Part shown: piece after piece, positions 54,901 to 64,000 of the stretch
Position numbering within the stretch: position 1 is the first letter of the stretch
Layout: the number at the start of each line of letters is the position of its first letter
Source: Prostheceraeus crozeri
Taxonomy: Eukaryota; Platyhelminthes; Polycladida; Euryleptidae
Length of the DNA stretch: 64,000 nucleotides
Assembly (NCBI GenBank): GCA_907163375.1
Contig: CAJQUW010001420.1
Coordinates: 248,001 to 312,000, forward strand
Reading direction: 5' to 3'
Program-made: the position numbers and the translations under genes
Notes under the pieces: generated by a model
Told to the model about the DNA's origin: nothing
Database searches by the model: none
The model's input: the letters and a program-made list of their open reading frames with translations, nothing else

Positions 54901-55235
54901 CTAACAAGTTCAGCTTTTTACCATTCTCAGTGTCCATAGTGAACTGAATATTCTTGTGATGAGTATTCAGATATTTCAGAAAGATCGAAGCTTCATCTTC
55001 ATTTTTGAAGATGGCAAAGACATCATCCACGCAACGACGGTAATACAGAGGAGCACGATCAAATTTCCTCTCTATCATATTCATGGCAAACATGGCAAGA
55101 GTAGGAGCAAATTTTGAGCCCATAGCGACTCCATCATGTTGAGTATAAAAACTTCCGTTACATTGAAATGAATTGCCATGAATATGATGTCTGCTCAGTA
55201 AGCAGTCGTATAATGTAGCAGCAGTTTTTACAATT
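54785..55235 (-). pseudogene. PLE-F reverse transcriptase, C-terminal part
   Basis: The minus-strand reading includes QHDGVAMGSKFAPTLAMFAM and the catalytic RCVDDVFAIFKNEDEASIFL, then NIQFTMDTENGKKLNLLDVI, the palm and primer-grip region of Penelope-type RT. The frame is open upstream of the Met at 55123 as far as about 55235 (DCLLSRHHIHGNSFQCNGSF). The first RT motifs are missing. Confidence 0.85.
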
Positions 55236-55594
55236 TAATCGGAGAGAGGGTCTATCAAAAGCACTTCCTTCCTAACAAATCATCTTTCTCGATTTGTTTC
55301 TATCTGCAGAATGGTGTGAAATCAAACAGATTTTAACGAGATATGTTTCATTTGTAGCTTTTTTATTGACATTTTATACACAGTGAGGCAGGGCCTTTCC
55401 AGATAATTGATCAAGTCAGGATGCCTTCTGGTTTGAATTGTGAGTAAGTTGCTCAATTCTGCACTGCCCAAATGGAAACTCAAACTAAATTGTGATCATC
55501 AAGTCTTTCTATGTCTGCGACCAACTCGGTCCATTCTGAGATGGCCCAAGTGAGTGCTAAGGGGTTCATCTGACTTGAAGTCGGAGACCTCGTT

Positions 55595-56115
55595 TATATT
55601 CCGTTACATGGACGGATGAAAATGGCATGATTATAAACAAAGAAAAATGTAATCAAACGTTTTTTAGCAACATGAGTAATTTTGACATGAGCTCATTTCT
55701 GATAAATAATATTCCTTATGTTAAATTTTTGAAATTACTTGGTGTTATCTTTTATCCTAGACTATCTTGGAATTGTCATGTCTCTGAAATTTTGAAGAAA
55801 GTGTCCAGAAAGATTCACGTTTTGTGGCAACTGAAGAACGTTGCTTCTAACGAGTTTCTTATTGATATATATTTCTCGTGTATTAGAAGCATTCTAGAGT
55901 ATTGTTCGCCTCTTTTTGTCTGTTTACAGATCTCTTCTTCCAACTTGTTGGAACGTTTCCAAAACAGATGTCACCGCATTATATGTAAAACGAAATGTGA
56001 TTGTCCTAAGTTTGTCCCACTGAATTGCCGACGACTGATTTTAAGTTATAAACTTTTCAGGAAAATTGTGGATGATGAGGCAAGTACTTTATCTCGCAAG
56101 GACTATATCAAGTAA
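55595..56115 (+). pseudogene. LINE reverse transcriptase C-terminal fragment
   Basis: An open plus-strand reading of about 170 codons, of which the last 162 run from Met at 55627. LKLLGVIFYPRLSWNCHVSE is the conserved thumb-region motif of non-LTR retrotransposons (usual form LGVxFDxxLSWxxHV). It is followed by SCIRSILEYCSPLFVCLQIS and LLERFQNRCHRIICKTKCDC. A 5'-truncated LINE copy with its natural stop at 56115. Clade uncertain (Jockey/CR1 or Rex-like). It is in frame throughout, so it may be relatively young. Confidence 0.8.
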
Positions 56116-57759
56116 ATACATGATACTTAATTCGGATTACTGAGGAGCATATGTCGCATGCGTCTGCTTAATACTCAAGTACAGCCCTGCCATGCAGTAT
56201 TTCGGAAGCGCTTCGATTTAAGCATTGCTAACCCGAAGTTTATCGATGTTTCTTAATAAATATCTCATCACCTTCTCATTTAGTTCCACAGAATGACATG
56301 ATGGATTGTGACATGAATGTCATGACAGCATTGTACATGAAGGTTAAGTCCCTCAAACGATTTGTTGCTACGGTTACTTTAACAACGGCAATTATCAATC
56401 ACGTTGACCAATGCCCTCTGCAATATGTTCCTTAATTGGATAATAAGTTACAGTGTTGTCAAACTTTTACACAAACATCATTCGCAATATCACTGTGTCC
56501 GTGATGAATGTGTACTTTATTTCCCAAAAGATCAGAAAAGTATTTAGTTCAATCTCCCTTGGGGATATCTAAGGAATTCCTTAGTTAACTAACAGTTAAC
56601 TATTATTCCTCTTAGTTAACTAACAGTTGCACAAATGATCGTGAAATTTTTGATGATGCAGACCTACAAACAGTACAAAGTTTATTCAAAAAGCACACAT
56701 GCTTCTGCAGGCGAAAGAACAACAATTATATTAAAGGACAGGCGTTTCATGTCAAAGGCAAGACAGTGGACACTATCGCATGTATCAGATCTTGCTGGCC
56801 AGACTTACAACTCGTTCCTCTGCGTGTGTCCATAGCGTTCGTTCTAAGTAGAAGCTGTGGCAGTTTGGTAAAGTCGTTCATCCCTGATTCGAAGTTTCAA
56901 ACTGGAAATGCCGACATTGAACGATGCAATATTGAGACCTTACCAAAGACTGTGAGGAAGAGATGTGCATTAAGTGATCGCAACACTTTATCTATGGATA
57001 TTGCAGGTGCACCGTAGGAAAGGTTAGAGAAATAATCAAATGCGAGGTTCGACATATGAACTCTTTTAATGGAATATCGTCAACAAAGTGATATGTTTAA
57101 ATGATATCAATGTTTGTATGGAAAGCATCAATGACTGTCTTTTAAGCAGAACATCTACATTTTCAATTTCGGTGACATATAAATCATTTTATATCTAACT
57201 TACATTTCCTCAAAAAAAAACGCAGTCTTTGATAAAGTCACGCCATGCCGTCTACCTATCTATCTGTTACAGTAATTTCAATAAATCCTGCGTGATATTT
57301 TTAATGTGTGACATTCGTTGAAGATTTGACAAATCGTTCATTGAGTTAGCACAAAATGGTGATAAAATGATAATTACATGCATACTTAGCCTCCCTCCCA
57401 CGGTGATAAATTGATTGTTGAGCATGTACAATACAAGAGACAAACTACAAAACATGAAATCACAAAAAGTAATCACAATATACACACAAAGAAGAGCAGT
57501 TGAAAAATCAAAACAGATGCGCGAAATTTGCGATTGATAAAAGAACTTTTGAATAGCAAATGCTTTGCTACAAAATTTCTGAAAACATTTTTAAAGCACC
57601 AGTTCTATAGTATTCTCGGGATTCGAAAATTACACCTATGATCATCATGATACGTCTCTCATAAAAGGTGGTCGGAGACCAGATGGTCAGAGCAATAAGC
57701 CTAGATTAACCCACTGGGGTCGTAGGGCAAGGGTGGGTTTTCTATTAATGCTGCATATA
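56116..57759. other. Intergenic DNA, nothing recognised
   Basis: Frames at 56635-57017 and 57267-57485 show no family resemblance. A short duplication of TTAGTTAACTAACAGTTA lies at 56581-56632. Confidence 0.4.
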
Positions 57760-57997
57760 TACGAGGGCGCGCTGAAAAGTAATGCCTCCAAAGTTCCTGT
57801 AGCCATTATAATATCATTCAACCAATGCGCTTTCACTCAGTACATGTTGCAAACAATCTTCACAGAAAATCATGTTAATCGATTTCATGCTGAACTCTCT
57901 TCATTACACCCTTCACAAATCAAGGTAGCATAGATAGTCGGTCAGTTGAAGCTAATCATGGCAGAGGGAAGTGAAAGCGGCGCGATTCGCTCCAAAG

Positions 57998-58260
57998 CAA
58001 CGTGTTGTGATCGAATTCTAAAAAGCAGAGAACATTCCCCCGATTGAAATTCATCGACGTTTATCGGCCGTTTATGGTGAAGAAAGTGTTGTTGATGTCA
58101 GCACGGTACGACGATAGGCAAGGCGGTCTTCTGATTCTGAACCAGGGCGAGCAGATCTCAGGGACGAACCTCGAAGTGGAAGGCCAGTAACTGCAACGGA
58201 TGATCGCAATCAGCAATTAATTGATCAAATGATTCAAGAAAATCGACGTGTCTCTCAAGA
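57998..58260 (+). pseudogene. Mariner transposase, N-terminal DNA-binding part
   Basis: One frame reads QRVVIEF, a stop, KAENIPPIEIHRRLSAVYGE, ESVVDVSTVRR, a stop, ARRSSDSEPGRADLRDEPRS and GRPVTATDDRNQQLIDQMIQ. These are the two helix-turn-helix segments and the GRPV linker of mariner transposases. The candidate ATG at 57958 is in another frame. The reading stops at the inserted element. Confidence 0.85.
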
Positions 58261-59083
58261 CCAAGATTGATCTTGGGTATAATCTTTGGTGTCACCCAAG
58301 ATTTGATCCAAGATTGGCCAGATTTCAGTAAAAGATGTACAACTGGCAATTCTTGAAGACAGACTTTGAAATTTATTTTGTTGATACGAAGCATACTTTT
58401 CTATTAGCATATTTATCCATCGTCTTGGCTTGATATTCGTCATTGGCTTACAATATTCGGCCGATATTCAGCTTTGATTTAATGTTGATAGCCAAATACT
58501 TCATTAATGTATTATTATAGTTTTCTGTCAGAACTTGACCTATTTTACAAAGCTTTAAATGTTCATGCTAATAAAAGCAAATGAAAAAAATCTTAACATT
58601 GTATTAAGCATTTATCATTTCTTAGTTTTTACATATGCAGCATAAATGAAGTACAGTGTAGACCTAAATAATATTAACGTTTTTACAAATATAATAACGG
58701 TAGCCTATACAAAAATGATTATTAAGCTAATTATTATTAGATGGTGTAAAACATAGGCATATGTTTGATTACCATGTGTAGATATAATTTTGACTCAAAA
58801 CGACTACAATAATCAAGTGTAGACAAATACACATTTAGGCCAAATATTGTAAAGTACTCAAAATGTTAGATTCTTTGATTTGGTTGCAGGTGCTAACATA
58901 CTGATTTCAAGGACTACGACTTTTTTGATTTTCCGGGTAAATTCTACATAGGCCTACAAGTATGTATTACACTTGTATTTTTTTACACTATATATTTTTT
59001 AATCTTGGATGTCACCCAAGATCTTGGTTCGGCACCCCAAGATTCTTGGGTACCCCCCCAAGATCACCCAAGATCCAACCTTG
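58261..59083. mobile_element. 823-bp element inserted in the mariner
   Basis: It sits between direct copies of TCAAGA (58255-58260 and 59084-59089) and cuts the mariner transposase. The ends are CCAAGATTGATCTTGGGT (58261) and, in reverse, CAAGGTTGGATCTTGGGT (59083). Both ends carry further CCAAGATCTTGGGTG words in both orientations, so they can fold. Non-coding and non-autonomous. The superfamily is unclear from a 6-bp duplication. Confidence 0.8.
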
Positions 59084-59109
59084 TCAAGAGTATTTGGCAG
59101 AATCCTTGG

Positions 59110-59720
59110 TAATACAGTAAGGTCTGCGCAAGATGGGCACCACGGCAGCTCACTGATCCAATGAAACAACGAAGAGCTGAGGTGTGTCGAGCCCTGCATT
59201 CACAATACGACAGAGAAAAAGATAAATTTCTTGCAAGCATTGTGACTGGTGATGAAACTTGGGTTCATCATTATGAACCGGAGAGCAAGAGAGCATCGAT
59301 GGAGTTTCGTCGCAGCGGTTCTCCTCCTCCTCCTAGGAAATTCAAGACCTTCCCATCCGCCGGCAAATTGATGCTGTCTGTTGGGATAGTCATGGTGTTA
59401 TCCTTGCTGAGTTCCTGCAACCTGGTTCCACTGTGAATTCGGAAAGCTACTCTTGGCAATCTCAATGCAAGGATTCGGAGAGTTAGTCCTGAGATGAAAG
59501 TTGTTCATCTTCAGTATGACAATGCCCGACCTCACACGACCGTGCTCAGACCGCATCTCACATCGGGCGACTTGGCTTCAGAGTTGTGGAACATCCCGCC
59601 TACAGCCCAGACTTCGCTCCGTCTGACTATAATCTTTTCCCCAAGCTGAAAGAGCATCGCGAGGTCGGTGCTAGCAGTCAAACGAAGAAGTGAAGGCTGT
59701 GGTCAGGAAGTGGCTCCGTG
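59110..59720 (+). pseudogene. Mariner transposase, catalytic part
   Basis: KVCARWAPRQLTDPMKQRRA and IVTGDETWVHHYEPESKRAS (first aspartate in GDET) lead into a frame ending at 59436. Later frames give LQYDNARPHTT (second aspartate) and the nucleotides for DYNLFPKLKEH (third aspartate), the DD34D signature of mariner. Frame changes occur after 59340 and again near 59560. Confidence 0.9.
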
Positions 59721-59984
59721 ATCAAGATGAGCAGTTTTTTTACTGACGGTATAAATAAACTGCCTTACCGTTGGGGATGTGCATTAGCCGAGAAGGTGAC
59801 TATGTCGAAAAATAGTGATACATTTTTGAAAACATATTTAATTTTAGTGGAAAACGTCATTTAATTAGTTGTTGATTCAATAGAATGTGAATTATTAAGA
59901 TGGAGGCATTACTTTTCAGCACGCCCTCGTACAAATCAAAGTAGTAAGGAAGTGACAAACACCAGATAGCGCAAGATGGCCGCC

Positions 59985-60180
59985 ATCGCTGACTCCCCCC
60001 CCCTCTGGAACGGCAGAGTGTCGTGGTCGGCCGCCGTGGTGCTTCGGGTCTGAGTCCCCCCCCCCTCTGGAACGACAGAGTCTGTCGTGGTGTGCCGGCC
60101 AGGTGGGTTCACAACATGTTCGCTGACTCCCCCCCCCCCTCTGCAACGACAGAGTGTGAGACTCGAGTGAGTTGGTCCGA
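59985..60180 (+). repeat. Short-period poly-C modules
   Basis: Three modules of about 60-70 bases, each of the form CTGA(C/G)T, C9-11, TCTG(G/C)AACG(G/A)CAGAGT (starting near 59989, 60050 and 60123). The minus strand carries runs of nine or more G. GC content rises sharply relative to the flank. Apparent frames on both strands are by-products of the repeat. Confidence 0.85.
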
Positions 60181-60187
60181 CCGCCTG

Positions 60188-60285
60188 GTTGACTTGGGCG
60201 ACCGTCCAGGTTGACGTGGGCGACCGTCTAGGTTGACGTGGGCGACCGTCTAGGTTGACGTGGGCGACCGTCTAGGTTGTCGTGG
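60188..60285 (+). repeat. 22-bp minisatellite
   Basis: About four and a half tandem copies of GTTGACGTGGGCGACCGTCT plus AG (starts at 60188, 60210, 60232, 60254 and a partial at 60276), almost identical. Confidence 0.95.
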
Positions 60286-60295
60286 ATGGTGAAAT

Positions 60296-62130
60296 GGCTA
60301 CCAGATTCGGATTCAGCGTCAAATTCTGCATCTGTGGTGTGATTTCCAGCTCAATCGGCGAGAAAAACTGTTTCTTCAAATTTTAACAGAGTTAAAATTT
60401 GGGACGTTTTGGTGTGTAGCGCCCAAACGAAGCATCGGATGAGAAAAGGGAGGCCAGATTCGGAATCTACGTGAAATTTTGGGTTAGGAAGGACGTTTCC
60501 AGCGAAATCGGAGATAAAAAATTTTTCGCTGACGTCCCCCCCCCTGGACAGCTTGCTTCGATTTTGGCTTCCAGTGGACGGATTTTGTCGTGCGATAGCT
60601 CGTTTGAAAGCTAAGAGTGAGACAAATTTAGTGAAAGAATCGGCTTGTTCCTATCTGTCTTCGTTCAAAAGTTAGAGCGGTTACAAGATTTTAGGTCGGA
60701 GCTCGCTTACCTGAAAAAATCCTAAGTGTCAGAGTGACTTTGTATGGGTAAAATTTTGAAAATTTTCCAAAGTGTGGAATTTCGACCTGGGACCGTCACC
60801 AAAACATTTTTCATCAAATTTTGAAATTTCACTGACGTCCCCCCCCCCTCTGGACAGCTTGCTTCGATTTTAGCTTCCAGTGGACGGATTTTGTCGTGCG
60901 ATAGCTCGTTTGAAAGCTAAGAGTGAGACAAATTCAGTGAAAGAATCGGCTTGTTCCTATCTGTCTTCGTTCAAAAGTTAGAGCGGTTACAAGATTTTAG
61001 GTCGGAGCTCGCTTACCTGAAAAAATCCTAAGTGTCAGAGTGACTTTGTATGGGTAAAATTTTGAAAATTTTCCAAAGTGTGGAATTTCGACCTGGGACC
61101 GTCACCAAAACATTTTTCATCAAATTTTGAAATTTCACTGACGTCCCCCCCCCCTCTGGACAGCTTGCTTCGATTTTGGCTTCCAGTGGACGGATTTTGT
61201 CGTGTGATAGCTCGTTTGAAAGCTAAGAGTGAGACAAATTCAGTGAAAGAATCGGCTTGTTCCTATCTGTCTTCGTTTAGATGTGAGACGCCATTTAAGA
61301 TTTTGGGACATTGGCGAAAAACGACAGAGTTAGAATTTGGGACGTTTTGGACTCTAGCTTCAAAACGAAGCATCGGATTGGAAAACAGAGACCAGATTTG
61401 GAATCAGCGTCAAATTCTTTATCTGTATGGTGAGTTTCAAGTCAATCGGAGAGAAAAAATTTTCAACATTTTTCGAAAAAACGACAGAGTTAGAATTTGG
61501 GACGTTTTGGTGTGTAGCGCCCAAACGAAGCATCGGATGAGAAAACGGAGGCCAGATTCGGAATCTACGTGAAATTTTGGGTTAGGAAGGATGTTTCCAG
61601 CGAAATCGGAGAGAAAAAATTTTCGGCTGACGTCCCCCCCCCCCCTCTGGACAGCTTGCTTCGATTTTGGCTTCCAGTGGACGGATTTTGTCGTGCGATA
61701 GCTCGTTTGAAAGCTAAGAGTAAGACAAGTTCAGTGAAAGAATCGGCTTGTTCCTATCTGTCTTCGTTTAGGTGTGAGACGCCATTTAAGATTTTGTGAC
61801 ATTGGCGAAAAACGACAGAGTTAGAATTTGGGACGTTTTGGGCTCTAGCTTCAAAACGAAGCATCGGATTGGAAAACGGATTTCAGATTTGGAATCAGCG
61901 TCAGATTCTTTATCTGTATGGTGAGTTTCATGTCAATCGGAGAGTTTCAAGTCATCGGCGAGAAAAATTTTCAACATTTTTCGGAAAAACGAGTTAGAAT
62001 TTTTGCGATGGCTGCCTACTGTAGAGCCAAAACGAAGCATCGGATGGGAAAACGGAGGTCAGATTCGGATTCAGCGTCAAATTCTACATGGAAATGGTGT
62101 ATTTCCAGCTCAATCGGAGCACTAGAACCG
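60296..62130 (+). repeat. Complex tandem array of poly-C-headed units
   Basis: The marker GACGT followed by C9-11 and TGGACAGCTTGCTTCG occurs at 60531, 60834, 61140 and 61629. The first two units (about 303 and 306 bp) are nearly identical. The third (489 bp) has part of its middle replaced by a second module that also occurs alone at 60296-60500, 61495-61610 and 61800-62130. That module reads GGGACGTTTTGG, ACGAAGCATCGGAT, CAGATT(C/T)GGAATC. Long frames (for example 61078-61572, 61569-61799, 61918-62274) follow the repeat, and I see no protein family in them. Confidence 0.85.
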
Positions 62131-62159
62131 GAGATAGACGGGATTTTTAGTGTTTGGAT

Positions 62160-62230
62160 GATGGGTATTACGTCATCAGCTGATCGCCACACACTATATA
62201 AGCTGGGAACCGACGGAGACTTGTCATTTA
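62160..62230 (+). promoter_or_regulatory. Probable RNA polymerase II promoter
   Basis: TTACGTCA (CRE-like, 62168-62175), CAGCTG (62178-62183) and TATATAA (62195-62201), with an initiator expected about 30 bases on (near 62225, TTGTCATTTAG). The arrangement is convincing by pattern only. No coding region with a known family follows directly. Confidence 0.4.
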
Positions 62231-62700
62231 GAGGAGAACGATTGTCAGTAGGTCGTCTCTCTGAGCTCCGATGATAGCTTCGGACATTCCAAATTCCAAG
62301 TTTCTGTAAGAAACCGACTTAGAAAATTTCATTGCTGATATCAGCTAAGGCGTCAGACTTAGAGGTTCGCCAGGAGATGGCCTTCGTCTCCAGGCCATAA
62401 AAGACTCCAAAACTTTAAAGGCTCGTAACTTTGCTTCTACAAGTCCGTTTGACTTGATTCAAAAAAGGTTCGGTCGCTATTGACCTGCCCTAAGTGATGG
62501 ACTACTTATAAAATTTCATAAGTAGTGCTAAAAAGTTGAAAAATTTAAATTCACTAGTTTTGGAGGTTTTCTGGGGTTTTCGACCCTGCTGAAGTCAATG
62601 AAAGCATTTTTAATGATGTCTGAGCCAGTCTTCTCATGGTATAAGCGGCTTTTCACTGAAAGCGAGCAAGACACGGAGAGTTTTGCTGTAATATTCCACT
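62231..62700. other. Possible 5' transcript region, no gene recognised
   Basis: Follows the promoter-like block. No domain was recognised in any frame. Confidence 0.3.
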
Positions 62701-63120
62701 GACAGGGTGTTCCTTCGGGACGGCGGACGATGCCGTAGTGATAAGTGTGGCAAGGGAATGTGTCATATTTAAGACCGTAACCGCTGGGACAACTCATGTC
62801 TCATGTTGGGCATTTGACACAGCTCTCAACGTAGCACTTTGAACGCCAATCGGTTGAGTCTTAGCTATCTTGTCATGGGTGGCCTCTAAACATCTCCATT
62901 GCAAAACGCTGGTGAATCAAGCTCTCTACGGCTTGCTATCAAGCAGATCAAAGCAATAACTTGGGATGTTTCCTCAAGGTTTTCAAGTATGCTGAGTTCA
63001 AATCTGCTATCAGATTTCAAATTCAACTAAGACTAAGGCAGCTTTGAGGGGTTAGATCCCAGCTACTGTTCACTACCTTTGACTCGGCGTTGCTGTTACC
63101 ACTTCGGGGCAGTGACAATG
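62701..63120 (+). repeat. Duplicated upstream block, first copy
   Basis: GTTCCTTCGGGACGGCGG (62709), TCATGTTGGGC (62801) and AATCTGCTATCAG (63001) recur in the same order at 63389, 63478 and 63793, so this is a diverged tandem duplication with an offset of about 680-790 bases. This copy has no TATA box at the position equivalent to 63837. Confidence 0.6.
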
Positions 63121-63388
63121 ATGTCTTCAGCTGTAAAGAGCGGGTATCGGGGAAGATCTCTCACTTCCCTAGTGATCAGTACAAGGCCTTCGGGCTGTCG
63201 ACGGGATCGAGTGCCACTCACTACACTCAAATCTATCATTCCTCACTAAGTGTAAATTACTGACTATACATTTGTCCTGCTATCAGGTTATTTTTGACTT
63301 GCTATCTAGTTGAATAGTCTCTTGCTATCAAGAGATTCACTTCTACTCATAAAGCACATCATCGCTGTAATACCTCCTTTGCTCGAGC

Positions 63389-63866
63389 GTTCCTTCGGGA
63401 CGGCGGGTACTGCCGTAGAGGGATTGTGTTGCACGGGTTGTTCGTCGTTTGTTAGACCGAAACCTCTGAGCCGTTGCTCATGTTGGGCGTTCGACTTCAT
63501 ACTCAACGTGACGCTTTCTCTCGCCAGGTCAGAGTACTTCAGCCATTCGACAAAGGTTAGTCTTTATGATATGGAGTAGAGTGAAATGTAATTCATTAGA
63601 TGTCCCTTCAATGATTGCTCCCATGATAAACGTTGATGAGACAAATGAAATGATTCTCATCTTCCCTTTTCAATGATTGAAATCTACTAACACACTACCG
63701 TATAATCGTCCACTATGGGGCAAGACATGATAGAGCCTCCACGCGGTTTGCCCTGGGCAGTCTTTAGACTGGCGAATACTATCCTTAAGTTGAATCTGCT
63801 ATCAGTCAACTTGAACGTTGCGTCACATTAGAGGGGTATATAAACCACTGCGTCTCATTTCATTTC
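63389..63866 (+). promoter_or_regulatory. Duplicated upstream block, second copy, with TATA box
   Basis: Diverged copy of 62701-63120. It ends in AGAGGGGTATATAAACCACT with the TATA box at 63837-63844, then pyrimidine-rich TCATTTCATTTCAATC, then ATG at 63871. If transcription starts about 25-30 bases after the TATA box the leader would be only a few bases long. Confidence 0.4.
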
Positions 63867-63870
63867 AATC

Positions 63871-64000
63871 ATGCAGACGCCGAACAGTCAAGTCAGCTCT
63901 CCTCGCGGACCGCAGTTAAGGCCGCGAAATTTATTTGAGGAGTTTGTCAGGCTAGAGGGGCAAGACAGAGTTTTTAATAATCTTGCTCGGATTGGCAATC
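63871..64000 (+). CDS. ORF start of unknown family, cut by the window end
   Basis: Open from ATG at 63871 for 43 codons to the window edge: MQTPNSQVSSPRGPQLRPRN, LFEEFVRLEGQDRVFNNLAR, IGN. I recognise no family. In its favour are a TATA box 34 bases upstream and a duplicated regulatory block before it. The sequence is more GC-rich than the bulk of the window, like the array before it. It may be a host gene or part of a mobile element. Nothing here decides this. Confidence 0.35.
   Translation, partial: MQTPNSQVSSPRGPQLRPRNLFEEFVRLEGQDRVFNNLARIGN

Larger units (their letters stand above)
53930..55290 (-). mobile_element. PLE-F: Penelope-like element, 5' truncated
   Basis: A minus-strand element with an RT piece (54785-55235), an overlapping thumb/endonuclease piece in another frame (54157-54900), about 135 bases of untranslated sequence and a hammerhead block (53963-54022). 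The 5' part is lost in unrecognisable sequence beyond about 55290. Several frame breaks are present, so it is inactive. Confidence 0.85.
57762..59929 (+). mobile_element. Full-length mariner element, interrupted
   Basis: Inverted ends CGAGGGCGCGCTGAAAAGTA (57762) and, in reverse, CGAGGGCGTGCTGAAAAGTA (59929) agree over 28 bases with one change, and both are flanked by TA. Taking out the 823-bp insert and its duplicated target leaves about 1.34 kb, the normal mariner length. The transposase is broken by several stops and frame changes besides the insertion. Confidence 0.95.

Noticed and set aside
58158-58443. Minus-strand frames across the mariner/insert junction
   Set aside because: They cross the border between two transposons and are shadows.
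61078-62274. Long frames in the poly-C array
   Set aside because: Repeated units shift frame between copies and no family is recognised. They are explained by the tandem array.
59985-62300. CpG island of a housekeeping gene
   Set aside because: The GC rise comes from poly-C runs and the tandem units. No first exon was recognised.

Overview
The window is AT-rich metazoan DNA made mostly of transposable-element debris, with one clear host-type gene. I saw no prokaryotic operons, no rRNA genes and no CRISPR. The octamer TAGGCCTA and its variants recur throughout. Together with Penelope-like elements, mariner, Tc1, hAT and Harbinger-like elements this suggests a marine invertebrate, possibly an echinoderm or another invertebrate deuterostome. 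That placement is inference and weak.

Layout. 1-5.5 kb: an old dispersed repeat carrying a Tc1 fragment, a Penelope-like (PLE) C-terminal remnant and a foldback element with about 280-bp arms. 5.5-27 kb: mostly non-coding, with long hairpins (7.6 and 10.8 kb), a tRNA-like sequence (11.83 kb), a second foldback copy (16.7 kb) and a non-autonomous hAT element with a perfect 8-bp target duplication (19.76-20.45 kb). 27.3-31.6 kb: a nest in which a Harbinger-like element sits inside one hAT-type MITE and carries another copy of the same MITE. A paralogous empty site is preserved next to it. 32.8-38.7 kb: a cluster of at least four PLE families (A to D) on both strands. 40.5-41.5 kb: a nearly intact Tc1-like DD34E transposase. 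44.2-44.9 kb: a second hAT element. 45.4-46.2 kb: an intact intronless short-chain dehydrogenase/reductase of DHRS11 type, the only convincing host-type gene. 46.6-50.4 kb: nested inverted repeats, a Crypton-like or DUF3504-like ORF and PLE-E. 50.8-56.2 kb: LINE tails, the second copy of the old repeat and PLE-F. 57.8-59.9 kb: a full-length mariner with an 823-bp element inserted in it. 60-62.3 kb: a more GC-rich tandem array built on poly-C tracts. 62.2-64 kb: duplicated promoter-like DNA, then an ORF that runs off the window.

The most interesting signal is RNA-level. Six different PLE families each carry, in the 3' untranslated or terminal region, a block that folds as a hammerhead ribozyme: CUGANGA-like core, stem II, GAAA, then a very short, mostly self-complementary helix III and a cleavage triplet, with stem I closing outside. 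Hammerheads are known in Penelope pseudo-LTRs, so the class is not new. Seeing several divergent versions side by side is unusual. These include a version where core positions 3 and 8 have changed together (U3/A8), one almost without stem II, and one canonical. Two families (A and E) also show snap-back copies whose 5' end is an inverted copy of their own 3' end.
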